From NCBI RefSeq assembly GCF_029504695.1, contig NZ_JAQFIN010000016.1, positions 1 through 64,000 of the forward strand: DNA of 64,000 nucleotides, written 5' to 3'. Positions 35,305 to 43,446 of the stretch are shown here, one piece after another (position 1 is the stretch's first letter; each line of letters starts with the position of its first letter). Both the position numbers and the translations under genes were made by a program. Origin of the DNA: Parabacteroides sp. PF5-6 (lineage in GTDB: Bacteria; Bacteroidota; Bacteroidia; Bacteroidales; Tannerellaceae). The notes under the pieces were generated by a model. It was not told the origin of the DNA. It saw only the letters and a list, made by a program, of their open reading frames with translations, and searched no databases.

Positions 35305-35606
35305 CACATAAAAGTCTTCACCCCGGTCTTCACCTTTCACCCGATCGCCAGATCCCTGTATTGATCAGCGTTTCGGATGAAGGCTTGGAGAGGATGGAGT
35401 CTTCCTGAAAAAGGCCGGCAGGGTTTTCCAAAAGGCCGCCGGAGTTTCCCAAAAGGCCGGCAGGGTTTTGCAAAAGGCCGCCGGCCTTTTTGGGGAAGCC
35501 TTCAGTATTTTTAAGGTATGCTTTTAGCCTTCACCCGAAACGCTGATCAATACAGGGAACTCGGTGAAGGGTGAAAGATGAAGACCGGGGTAAAAACTTT
35601 TATGTG
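35305..35606. mobile_element. MITE-like element with 81-bp inverted ends around four 21-bp units
   Basis: Left end 35305-35385 and right end 35526-35606 are inverted repeats of 81 bp, gapless, about 70 of 81 identical; CCTGTATTGATCAGCGTTTC is shared perfectly. The interior carries four exact 21-bp units (35410-35493) of the GGCCGGCAGGGTTTT type that also occur at 230-432 and in rhaB. It encodes no transposase. Inverted ends plus internal short tandem repeats recall the BrickBuilt MITEs described in Porphyromonas gingivalis; homology to them is not claimed. Confidence 0.65.
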
Positions 35607-35699
35607 GTAAGTGTGTTTTTTTTCGTATTTTTATAGGGTATCCGAGCGGGGAACTGTCTTAAGGATAGAACAGGAATTATTCACAAAAAACTATATGTT

Positions 35700-36995
35700 A
35701 TGAAAGCATTCAACAAATCCGTTATCACGCTCTTATGCCTCTTGTTGATCGGTGGGCTGTCGACCCTGAAGGCACAGGATCCGGTGGAAGAGCAGCTCAT
35801 GGAAATCGACCGGAGCAATGAAAGTGAGAGTTTTATCACGGTCAGTGGCGTGGTGAAAGATCAGAAAACCAAGAAAAAACTGGAGTATGTCAATGTAACC
35901 GTTCCCGGCACCAATATCGGTACGGTGACCAATGCCGACGGAGAGTTCTCCCTCAAAGTGATCAAAGCGATCGAGAGAAACACGGTGCAGATCTCGCATA
36001 TCGGCTACCTCAACACCTTGATCCCGATCAACGGCCGGAATGTCGACGGCTTGGAAGTCATGCTGCGCCCCAATGCCAATCTGTTGGACGAGGTGATCGT
36101 ACGGGCACGTGATCCGCGCTATATCGTCGAAGAGGCGATCCGGAAGATCCCGGAGAACTACAGTGCGAAGAGTAACCTCTTCACCGGGTTCTACCGCGAA
36201 ACGGCACAGAAAGGACGCCGGTATATCAATATCTCCGAGGCGATTATCGATGTGTACAAAACACCTTACCGCGATATGAATGTCGACCGCGACCGGGTAC
36301 AGATCTACAAAGGACGCAAGCTGTTGAGCCAGAAAGCCAGCGACACATTGGTGGTCAAACTACTGGGCGGTCCCAACCTGTCGGTCTTTGTCGATATCGT
36401 GAAAAACCCCGATATCTTCCTCGATCGGGAGATGCTGCCGTATTACGCGTTCAAGATGGAAGAGAGTGTTATGCTCGACGATCGCCACCACTACGTGATC
36501 AGCTTTATGCCGCAAGCCGTTCTGCCTTATGCGCTCTATGAAGGCAAACTGTATATCGACCGGGAAAGACTATCGTTCACCCGCGCGGAGTTCAACCTCA
36601 ATATGGACGATCAGAACAAAGCGACGCAGGCGATCTTGAAAAAGAAACCTTTCGGACTGCGGTTCCGCCCGCTGGAAGTCTCCTTCCTGGTGACCTACAA
36701 AGAGGTCGACGGACTGAGTTACCTGAGTTACATCCGCAACGAAGTGCGTTTCCGGTGCGACTGGAAGCGACGACTCTTTGCCACCAGCTACACGATCAAT
36801 TCCGAAATGGTGATCACCGACGGTAAAGTGGCCGAAACGACAATCCCCTACAAGATGTCGTTCAAGCAATCGCAATCGCTCTCCGACAAAGTCACCGACT
36901 TCGCCGACGATGCCTTCTGGGGCAACTACAATATCATCGAACCGACCGAGTCGTTGGAGTCGGCCGTCGGCAAACTGCGCAAGCAACAGAAATAA
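35700..36995 (+). CDS. Secreted CarboxypepD_reg-like domain protein, paralogue 1
   Basis: A 431-residue protein with a signal peptide (MKAFNKSVITLLCLLLIGGLSTLKAQ). Residues about 48-130 are a carboxypeptidase-D regulatory-like domain (ITVSGVVKDQKTKKKLEYVN, GTNIGTVTNADGEFSLKV, ISHIGYL). The rest is a conserved beta-rich region with FYRETAQ, IDVYKTPYRDMNVDRDRV and LYIDRERLSF. It lacks the TonB plug and barrel that follow this domain in SusC-like receptors. It lies 99 nt upstream of the ECF sigma gene and shares about 300 residues of pattern with the protein at 38540, so the pair flank the sigma/FecR genes. Role unknown, probably in the periplasm or outer membrane. Confidence 0.75.
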   Translation: MKAFNKSVITLLCLLLIGGLSTLKAQDPVEEQLMEIDRSNESESFITVSGVVKDQKTKKKLEYVNVTVPGTNIGTVTNADGEFSLKVIKAIERNTVQISHIGYLNTLIPINGRNVDGLEVMLRPNANLLDEVIVRARDPRYIVEEAIRKIPENYSAKSNLFTGFYRETAQKGRRYINISEAIIDVYKTPYRDMNVDRDRVQIYKGRKLLSQKASDTLVVKLLGGPNLSVFVDIVKNPDIFLDREMLPYYAFKMEESVMLDDRHHYVISFMPQAVLPYALYEGKLYIDRERLSFTRAEFNLNMDDQNKATQAILKKKPFGLRFRPLEVSFLVTYKEVDGLSYLSYIRNEVRFRCDWKRRLFATSYTINSEMVITDGKVAETTIPYKMSFKQSQSLSDKVTDFADDAFWGNYNIIEPTESLESAVGKLRKQQK

Positions 36996-37032
36996 TGCGT
37001 ACCTTAGAGGCGGCTATCGGAGGAGAGAGAAG

Positions 37033-37060
37033 ATAGAAGATAGAAGATAGAAGATAGAAG
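37033..37060 (+). repeat. Heptanucleotide repeat before the ECF sigma gene
   Basis: Four perfect copies of ATAGAAG (37033-37060) lie 34 nt upstream of the sigma ATG at 37095, followed by related GAGATAGGAGATAGGAG purine tracts that also contain ribosome-binding-like AGGAG. Copy-number change could alter leader length. Confidence 0.7.
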
Positions 37061-37094
37061 TTAGGAGATAAGAGATAGGAGATAGGAGCGCGCA

Positions 37095-37637
37095 ATGTTG
37101 AACGATTTGCTGACACTGGCTAAGATCAAAAAAGGGGATATTAAGGCTTTTGAAAAGGTTTTCAAGCTTTATTACTCCCCGCTTTGCCGGTATGCGGCAA
37201 GCCTGACCGGGCGTATGGATGCGGCGGAGGAGATCGTTCAGGAGTTGTTTTACGTCTTCTGGAAAGAGAAGGAAAATATCGATTTACTGCATTCGCTGAA
37301 AAGCTACCTGTACACCGCTGTCCGAAACCGCTCGCTGCTCTATCTCGAACACCTGGAAGTACGCAACCGTTACCGGGAAAACGTATTATCGGAAGAGGCC
37401 AAAGGGCCGGTATCTCCGCAGGAGCAATTGGAATACGAAGAATTGCAAAAGCTGGTCGACCGGACGATCCGAAGCCTGCCCGACCGCCGGCAGCGAATAT
37501 TCCGGATGCATCGCTTCCAAGGCATGAAATATGCCGAAATAGCCTCTGCCCTCTCCTTATCGGTGAAAACGGTAGAAGCCGAAATGAGCAAAGCGCTTAA
37601 GACGCTGCGGGAAGAAGTTATGAATTATGAATTATGA
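37095..37637 (+). CDS. ECF-type RNA polymerase sigma factor
   Basis: A 180-residue sigma-70 family member. Region 2 is at about 20-85 (FEKVFKLYYSPLCRYAASLT, AAEEIVQELFYVFWKEKENI) and region 4 at about 120-175 (SLPDRRQRIFRMHRFQGMKY AEIA, then SLSVKTVEAEMSKAL). It directs polymerase to its target promoters, usually once released by the FecR-type protein encoded next. It is part of a four-gene run 35700-40087. A heptanucleotide repeat precedes its start. Confidence 0.9.
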   Translation: MLNDLLTLAKIKKGDIKAFEKVFKLYYSPLCRYAASLTGRMDAAEEIVQELFYVFWKEKENIDLLHSLKSYLYTAVRNRSLLYLEHLEVRNRYRENVLSEEAKGPVSPQEQLEYEELQKLVDRTIRSLPDRRQRIFRMHRFQGMKYAEIASALSLSVKTVEAEMSKALKTLREEVMNYEL

Positions 37638-37664
37638 GATAAGAAACAAGTGAAAGAAACAGAT

Positions 37665-38504
37665 ATGCATAAAATAAAAACAGACCGGGCGTGGGAGCAA
37701 GTGTACGCCCGACTGGAACAAGACGGGTTATTGACCGATATCCGCCCCGCGCGGTCGTCGGCCGGTAGCCGGAAACAGATCGTTAGCTGGGTTGCGGCCG
37801 CGGCTGCCTTGTGTATTTCCCTGATCTCCGTGTTCCATCTGGTGTGGCCCAAGGAGGCTGAGCGTGCGTTGCTGACGATGCAAAACACCGAAGACGCCAC
37901 CACCCTGATCACCACCCTCGAAGACGGATCGATCGTATACCTGGCAGAAGATGCGGCCTTACATTATCCGGAACATTTCGAAGCCGACAAACGGGAAGTC
38001 GTGCTCGAAGGAAATGCCCAGTTCGATATCAGCGGAAACAAAACACGCCCGTTCTATATCGATACGCGGGAGGTACAGGTCGAAGTATTGGGCACCTCGT
38101 TCCAGATCCGCAACGAAGGGGATATGCCATTCGAATTGGTGGTCACCCGCGGAGAAGTCAAAGTCACCGCCAAAGACAACCGCGAGAGCTGCCTGGTCAA
38201 GGCGGGCGAGAAAGTACAGCTCTTGCCCGACGGCTTATGGGTTAGCTTTGTCGACAACGACGAGCAGCCCCGGGATGCGTCGCGCTATATCCGCTTCAAA
38301 GACGAGAAATTGGGCGATGTCCTGCACGTACTGAACAAGAGCCTGCCGGATACGTCTTTAGCCGTCGACCCGTCGCTTGCCGATAAGGTCTTTACGGTAA
38401 CCTTCGAGAGCCATACCTCGCCCGAAGAGATCGCCGAAGTGATCTGTGCCGGCCTGGGCTTGCGCCACGTAAAAGAGAACGATACCATTCGGCTGATGAA
38501 TTAA
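37665..38504 (+). CDS. FecR-family anti-sigma factor
   Basis: From the ATG at 37665 the product has 279 residues; an in-frame GTG at 37650 is the alternative. A short cytoplasmic part (to about 34) is followed by one membrane helix (VSWVAAAAALCISLISVFHL). The FecR domain is at about 75-180 (TTLEDGSIVYLAEDAALHYP, REVVLEGNAQFDIS, FYIDTREVQVEVLGTSFQI). A C-terminal DUF4974-like part follows, IRFKDEKLGDVLHVLNKSLP. It holds the sigma factor at the membrane and receives a signal from outer-membrane partners. Confidence 0.9.
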   Translation: MHKIKTDRAWEQVYARLEQDGLLTDIRPARSSAGSRKQIVSWVAAAAALCISLISVFHLVWPKEAERALLTMQNTEDATTLITTLEDGSIVYLAEDAALHYPEHFEADKREVVLEGNAQFDISGNKTRPFYIDTREVQVEVLGTSFQIRNEGDMPFELVVTRGEVKVTAKDNRESCLVKAGEKVQLLPDGLWVSFVDNDEQPRDASRYIRFKDEKLGDVLHVLNKSLPDTSLAVDPSLADKVFTVTFESHTSPEEIAEVICAGLGLRHVKENDTIRLMN

Positions 38505-38539
38505 ACAATACAACTGCCATCCGCTAAAAAAGAAGCTTT

Positions 38540-40087
38540 ATGAATACAACATACAGATCATTCCTTTGTTTCCTGTGGGTGATACTGTATGCCGTATGCC
38601 CGATACAAGCCGATGACGAGATCCTGAATCGGAGAATCCAACTGCCCAAGACGAAAGGAACAATCTACAAACTACTGGCGCAGGTCTCCGACCGTTCGGG
38701 CTTTCTTTTTATCTACGACAGCCAGGTGGTCGATAACGACCGGGAGAGTCGGATCAAAGGCGGAGAGTACACCCTCGGCGAAGCGGTGGCGGAAATCACC
38801 GGAGATCGGGAGTTAAAATTCAGGGTGATCGGTAGCCATATCCTGATCTACCGGCCGGAGAAAGAAGAACGTCCGCCCGAAGTAGCCATCGCCATCAGCT
38901 CGCCACCCGAAGCCTACCTGACGGTCGAAGGTAAGATCCTCGATAAATACAACGACCAGCCGATCCCCTTTGCCACCGTAGGCATCCCGGAGGCGGCGAT
39001 CGGTACGGTAACCAACCAAAACGGCGAATTCCGCTTTCGCTTTCCCGACTCCCTGCGGCAGGCGACATTACGCTTTACGCATATCGGCTACCTCTCTCAC
39101 GAGGTGGAAGCCGGATTGCTCGCCGGCAAACACCAACGCCTGGCGCTCGAACCCAAAGTGATCTCCCTGCAGGAAGTGGTGGTCCGGGTGGTCAATCCGG
39201 AAAGGGTGTTGGACGATATGCTGTTCAACCGCTACCGGAACTATGCCGATAAACCGGTCTACCAAACGGCATTCTACCGGGAAGGGGTCGGACATAAGAA
39301 AGAAATAGTGAACCTGACCGAAGCCGTCTTCCGGATCTACAAAACCCCGTTCGACCAGACCTTCTCGTCCGACCAGGTCCGACTACTCAAGATGCGCCAT
39401 ATCCTCAACCGGCACGAGAAAGATACGGTTATCACCAAATTCAAATCCGGCATCGAAGCCTGCCTGATGCTCGATCTCGTCAAATACCTGCCCGATTTTC
39501 TCCACAAGGATGATCGCGTGCTCTACAACTATGCCCATACGGATATCCGGGTGATCGACAACAGACTGGTCAACGTGATCGCTTTCGAACAGAAAAAAGG
39601 GATCAAGACCCCGCTTTACAAAGGCGAGCTCTATATCGATACGGAAAACAGCGCTTTGCTTGGCGGCAGCTTCCAGATCCACCCCCACTTCGTCAAGGCA
39701 GCCGCCTCGATGTTCGTCGAGAAGAAAAGCAGAAACCTCACGATCACCCCCGAAGAGGTGCGTTATACCGTTTCGTACAAAGAAAACAACGGAATCTATT
39801 CGATCAATCATGTGCGGGGAGACTTGCAATTCCGGATCCGGAAGAAAAAGAAACTCTTCAGTACGACTGCTTACACCTGGTTCGAGATGGTGATCTGCAA
39901 AACAGAAACCGAACACGCCCAACCGTTTGAAAGGAGTCAACGCCTACCGACCCGCACGGTCTTTGCGGATACACATTTTGAGTACGACAGGGACTTTTGG
40001 GAAAATTTTAACATCATCCTTCCCGAAGAAAATCTGAACGATGCGATGAGTAAAATATCTTCGATCATCGAAGAGACCCATTTCTAA
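38540..40087 (+). CDS. STN and CarboxypepD_reg domain protein, paralogue 2
   Basis: The 515-residue protein has a signal peptide (MNTTYRSFLCFLWVILYAVC). The STN domain lies at about 30-110 (IQLPKTKGTIYKLLAQVSDR, FIYDSQVVDNDRE, LKFRVIGSHILIYRP). The CarboxypepD_reg domain lies at about 130-215 (VEGKILDKYNDQPIPFATVG, NQNGEFRF, FTHIGYL). A conserved region like that of the gene at 35700 follows (FYREG, EAVFRIYKTPFDQTFSSDQV). In TonB receptors STN speaks to FecR, but here no plug or barrel is present. The protein may be a free signalling partner of the FecR encoded 35 nt upstream. Confidence 0.8.
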   Translation: MNTTYRSFLCFLWVILYAVCPIQADDEILNRRIQLPKTKGTIYKLLAQVSDRSGFLFIYDSQVVDNDRESRIKGGEYTLGEAVAEITGDRELKFRVIGSHILIYRPEKEERPPEVAIAISSPPEAYLTVEGKILDKYNDQPIPFATVGIPEAAIGTVTNQNGEFRFRFPDSLRQATLRFTHIGYLSHEVEAGLLAGKHQRLALEPKVISLQEVVVRVVNPERVLDDMLFNRYRNYADKPVYQTAFYREGVGHKKEIVNLTEAVFRIYKTPFDQTFSSDQVRLLKMRHILNRHEKDTVITKFKSGIEACLMLDLVKYLPDFLHKDDRVLYNYAHTDIRVIDNRLVNVIAFEQKKGIKTPLYKGELYIDTENSALLGGSFQIHPHFVKAAASMFVEKKSRNLTITPEEVRYTVSYKENNGIYSINHVRGDLQFRIRKKKKLFSTTAYTWFEMVICKTETEHAQPFERSQRLPTRTVFADTHFEYDRDFWENFNIILPEENLNDAMSKISSIIEETHF

Positions 40088-40092
40088 AAATC

Positions 40093-40127
40093 ATAAAGCG
40101 GGCCTTTATCTCAAAGGCCCGCTTTAT
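40093..40127 (+). terminator. Terminator of the ECF sigma locus
   Basis: A perfect 15-bp stem pairs ATAAAGCGGGCCTTT with its complement around an ATCTC loop. The T-run is weak. It starts 5 nt after the stop at 40087. The rest of 40128-40295 has no feature. Confidence 0.7.
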
Positions 40128-40295
40128 AGGTTTTTAATAGGTATTAGTCTTTAAGGCAAAAAGATTGTTTAGGTTATCTGCATGCAAAGATGAACCAATA
40201 AAAAATGCCGGACAAGAAAAAAAACATATTATAAAACACATTTTTAAGATTCTCGATACTTATTTGCAGTTTGTGCCTCTTTTTAACATTTCAGA

Positions 40296-41585
40296 CTACA
40301 AACTCCAGTAGGCCATTCGGGTAATTCGTCCCCGATATATACCCTTTACATCCCCAAAAACAGCCGTTTCGTTGATTTTGTCCAAAAACCACGATTCGTC
40401 TAATTTTAAATAATCTTTATGAGCGACGGCCACAATGACGGCGTCGTAACCGGTCCCGGGTTCCGCTTTTAGGGTGAATCCGTACTCCCGTTCGACCTCC
40501 TGTGCAGAGGCATACGGATCGGTCACATCCACCTCCATCCCGTAGTCTTTCAATTCACGGATAATATCCACCACTTTGGAGTTGCGGATATCAGACACAT
40601 TCTCTTTAAACGTCAATCCCATCACCAGCGCCCGGGCGCCCAGGATATTCTTGCCCTGAGCGATCATCTTCTTGACGATCTTCTTGCCGATATACCCGCC
40701 CATGGAGTCGTTGACAAAACGTCCGGAATTGATCATCTTCGGATGGTAATTCAATTCGCGGGCTTTATAGACCAGGTAATAGGGATCAACCCCGATGCAA
40801 TGCCCCCCCACCAGTCCGGGCGAGAAGGGTTGGAAATTCCATTTCGTGCCCGCTGCCGTCAACACATCAAAGGTATTGATCTGCATCCGGTCGAAGATGA
40901 TCGACAACTCATTCATCAGGGCGATATTGACATCCCGCTGGGTATTCTCGATAATCTTTGCCGCCTCGGCCACCTTGATCGCAGGGGCACGATGCAGGCC
41001 GGCCTCGACAATCAAGGCATACACCTGATCCAGCGTATCCAATGCTTCGGCATCACCGGCAGAGATGATCTTGACCGTATTCTGCAATGTATGTTCTTTA
41101 TCGCCCGGGTTAATGCGTTCGGGCGAGTAACCGATCTTAAAGTCCTTCCCCGCTTTCATGCCGGAAATACGTTCCAAGAGCGGGAGGCAATCCTCTTCGG
41201 TACAACCCGGATAGACCGTCGATTCGTACACCACATAGTCGCCCGGCTGCAACAGGGCGGCAACCATACGGGTAGCATCCAACAACGCTTTCAGATCGGG
41301 CTGGTGGTGCCGGTCGATCGGCGTGGGCACCGCTATAATATAAAAAGAAGCTTCTCTCAGCGTTTCGACGGAAGAGGTGAAAACAATATCTTTATCTTGG
41401 AAAGCTTCGCCATCCAGTTCATTGCCGGGATCGATGCCTTTCTTCAACAGGGCCAGGCGCTCTTCATTGATATCGTATCCGACGACAGCCAGGTGGCGGG
41501 CAAAAGCCAGCGCCAACGGCAGGCCGACATACCCCAATCCGATAACGGCCAGTTTCTTTTCTTTATTCAGTAATGCGTGATACAC
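40296..41585 (-). CDS. Nucleotide-sugar dehydrogenase (TviB/VipA/WecC group)
   Basis: The 429-residue UDP-sugar dehydrogenase has an N-terminal NAD fold (KKLAVIGLGYVGLPLALAFA), VYESTVYPGCTEEDCLP, the central SPERINPGD, and catalytic Cys near 263 in GGHCIGVDPYYLVYKA. The C-terminal domain follows (VMGLTFKENVSDIRNSKVVD). The overall pattern is closest to the TviB/VipA group, which oxidises UDP-GlcNAc or UDP-ManNAc to the uronic acid for capsule or O-antigen. The exact hexosamine is not certain. It stands alone; its surface-glycan role ties it in theme to 22-28 kb. Confidence 0.88.
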   Translation of the reverse strand: MYHALLNKEKKLAVIGLGYVGLPLALAFARHLAVVGYDINEERLALLKKGIDPGNELDGEAFQDKDIVFTSSVETLREASFYIIAVPTPIDRHHQPDLKALLDATRMVAALLQPGDYVVYESTVYPGCTEEDCLPLLERISGMKAGKDFKIGYSPERINPGDKEHTLQNTVKIISAGDAEALDTLDQVYALIVEAGLHRAPAIKVAEAAKIIENTQRDVNIALMNELSIIFDRMQINTFDVLTAAGTKWNFQPFSPGLVGGHCIGVDPYYLVYKARELNYHPKMINSGRFVNDSMGGYIGKKIVKKMIAQGKNILGARALVMGLTFKENVSDIRNSKVVDIIRELKDYGMEVDVTDPYASAQEVEREYGFTLKAEPGTGYDAVIVAVAHKDYLKLDESWFLDKINETAVFGDVKGIYRGRITRMAYWSL

Positions 41586-41665
41586 GTTATAATGATTAAT
41601 GATTAATGATTAATTGTTAATTCGCAAGCGGGAAAAGCCCGAAGCGGGTTGAACTCACTTCGGGG

Positions 41666-42604
41666 TCATTTAAACCAAAATTTCAAATCAACCGTTCGCT
41701 CCATCTCTCGCTCCTCTTTATCGGGAAGAAGCGGGAAGAAATCAATGCCCGTCACCGCCTCGACACTATCGATCGGCAGGGCAGTTGCCTGCAGTTTCGT
41801 GCCTTTATACTCCCGGTTCTCTAATAAGAACGCAATGCCTTGGTATTTGTTATCCGAGACCGTACAAATAACCTTATAAAATTGCTCGGGGATCGCCACC
41901 CGGTTCTTGCCCAGGCGCCGCAGTTTCGGATGAATGACCGGGCCGCTCACAATATAAAGCACACCTTTATCCGAAGCCCACGTCCGGCATTTCTGCTCCA
42001 GCGTATTCCAGATCCCGCCATTCATCTTCCGGTCTTGCGGACAGATATTACTGAAATAGAAGGATTCACGCATCGCTTTATGCGACCATTTCACGTCCGC
42101 AACCGGCACCATATGGCCCCGATCGAAGCCGGATCCCCGGTAATCCTCATCGTAGGCGGTCGCCCATTCACTCACGTCCGGGTCGGGCACAAACTGATCG
42201 TAACGGGAAGCCCGATTGTTCTCCAGTTTCTCTTGGGTCAATACCCAGGCGACCCAGTTCGGGATCCGGTATTCCGGGTTATACGAAAGCGTATGCCCTT
42301 CGCGGTACAGGATCTGCTGCTTGGCATCCGTCAACACACGGGGTTGCTCGATGCCCTTGGGAAGAGTCAGCGGGGTAAAGGCCGTTTCAGCCGACTGCTC
42401 ATTCCGGAGTTTCACATAAGCGGATTCCGCCTCTTCCGGATAAGCATAATCATACACAAACAACAAACCGATCGATAAAACCGTCCCACCCAGAACCACG
42501 CCCAGGAAACGCTTCAAAGAAGCCAGAAAAGGCGATCCCTTTTTCCCGGCTTTCCGTTTCTTCACCCGCTTTTTGGGCTTCACACCTGTTTTTTTCTTTG
42601 CCAT
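41666..42604 (-). CDS. Membrane-anchored DNA/RNA non-specific endonuclease
   Basis: From the ATG at 42604 (MAKKKTGVKPKKRVKKRKAG) the product has 312 residues; a TTG just upstream is not needed. A very basic lead is followed by one membrane helix (about 34-52) and the NUC1/NucA domain. The catalytic DRGH motif is present near 160 (GSGFDRGHMVPVADVKWSHK), with FYFSNICPQDRKMNGGIWNT carrying the metal-binding Asn. It cuts single- and double-stranded nucleic acid outside the cytoplasm, likely for nucleotide scavenging. A consensus promoter at 42626-42656 lies within a duplicated repeat. Confidence 0.9.
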   Translation of the reverse strand: MAKKKTGVKPKKRVKKRKAGKKGSPFLASLKRFLGVVLGGTVLSIGLLFVYDYAYPEEAESAYVKLRNEQSAETAFTPLTLPKGIEQPRVLTDAKQQILYREGHTLSYNPEYRIPNWVAWVLTQEKLENNRASRYDQFVPDPDVSEWATAYDEDYRGSGFDRGHMVPVADVKWSHKAMRESFYFSNICPQDRKMNGGIWNTLEQKCRTWASDKGVLYIVSGPVIHPKLRRLGKNRVAIPEQFYKVICTVSDNKYQGIAFLLENREYKGTKLQATALPIDSVEAVTGIDFFPLLPDKEEREMERTVDLKFWFK

Positions 42605-42625
42605 CAACTACTAATTATTCAGGGA

Positions 42626-42656
42626 CAAAGATAGTGAAAGCCGAAGACAGAGGCAA
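42626..42656 (-). promoter_or_regulatory. Promoter of the endonuclease gene
   Basis: The minus strand has TTG (42656-42654), a 20-nt spacer and TATCTTTG (42633-42626). The start near 42619 gives a leader of about 15 nt. A second TATCTTTG at 42712-42705 comes from the second repeat copy. Confidence 0.7.
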
Positions 42657-42769
42657 GCTTGCTTGACTATGTTGAGGCGCATCCTATCTTCGATTCGTTA
42701 GAATCAAAGATAGTGAAAGCCGAGCGGTAAAAGCCAAGCTTGCTTGAGATTTTACCCGAGGCGCATCGG
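42626..42769. repeat. Promoter-bearing direct repeat, two copies
   Basis: Copy 1 (42626-42684) and copy 2 (42705-42769) share CAAAGATAGTGAAAGCCGA, CAAGCTTGCTTGA and GAGGCGCATC, with differing middles. Each carries a TATCTTTG box facing the endonuclease gene. This opens an 840-bp gene-free stretch that holds four repeat types. Confidence 0.7.
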
Positions 42770-42775
42770 ATAACA

Positions 42776-42965
42776 CGGATTTATGCATTTTGTTTGTGGC
42801 CTGTGTCCTGTAAGGACAGTGAGCGCTGAAAGCGCGTTAGAGCCCAGCCCAGGGTAAATAGGCCGTTAGGTCTGCGCAACCCTGGGTCGGATACACCCAC
42901 ACACAACGGAGCGCTGAAAGTGCGAAAGCAAATCTTTCGCGCTTTCAGCGCTCATTGTCCTTTCA
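42776..42965. repeat. Multi-hairpin repeat element, copy B (inverted to copy A)
   Basis: The reverse complement of the element at 1-184: a CGGAGCGCTGAAAGTGCG stem (42907-42928 with 42934-42953), the CCCAGGGT/ACCCTGGG stem, and the GTCCTGTAAGGAC palindrome. Small differences from copy A include one wobble in the long stem and an extra GGCCTGT near 42799. Confidence 0.75.
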
Positions 42966-43011
42966 GGATTTCAAATAGGTTAAGATTGGAAGATTTGCGA
43001 CTGGTAGTATC

Positions 43012-43181
43012 TTGGTTCCCCTTCTTGGTTAAGAAGGGGGGGACCGCTGCAAGCAGCGGTGGGGCAGTTTGAATTCTTGATGAATGATAAATACCTATTT
43101 TATATACGATTAGGATCAAACTGCTCCACCACCGGCTATGCCGGCGGTCCCCCTCTTCTTGTCCAAGAAGAGGAGCCAGGA
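43012..43181. repeat. Imperfect inverted-repeat element of about 170 bp
   Basis: The left arm (43012-43072) contains TTCCCCTTCTTGGTTAAG, GGGGGACCGCTGCAAG and GGGGCAGTTTGA. The right arm (43114-43181) is its imperfect complement, with nested hairpins CCGGCTATGCCGG and CTCTTCTTGTCCAAGAAGAG. No coding content. It looks like a non-autonomous palindromic element. Confidence 0.65.
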
Positions 43182-43287
43182 ATGTCCATTTGATATTCTC
43201 CTGTATCTTCAAATTTTCTCCCATGCGAATGGACTTTGCAGATTTGTAAACCATTGAAAACGAAGCGTTAATATTTCCCTCAGAAAC

Positions 43288-43375
43288 TACCGGTAGTTTG
43301 CGAACAAAATACCGGTAGTTTGTCGACAAAATATTAGTAGTTTGCGCGCAAAGTACTGGTAGTTTGAAAAAGGGA
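43288..43375. repeat. 22-bp palindromic array, locus 1
   Basis: Four 22-bp units start at 43288, 43310, 43332 and 43354. Each has ACTACCGGTAGT or a variant (perfect palindrome in unit 1), alternating with second palindromes TTTGTCGACAAA and TTTGCGCGCAAA. The same four-unit array occurs at 54095-54182. It lies 72-160 nt upstream of the FimB-like gene. Confidence 0.8.
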
Positions 43376-43446
43376 GCTGTGGGCTTACATTCCTTCGTGT
43401 TTTTTCGTATCTTTACACTATCATTTATTAACCTAAAAACAAAGCC

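Noticed and set aside
35305-35606. Insertion sequence with transposase
   Set aside because: The inverted ends are clear but the 140-bp interior has no coding capacity, so it is called MITE-like only.
35700-36995. SusC-like TonB-dependent receptor
   Set aside because: Only the CarboxypepD_reg domain is shared; the protein is far too short for the plug and barrel.
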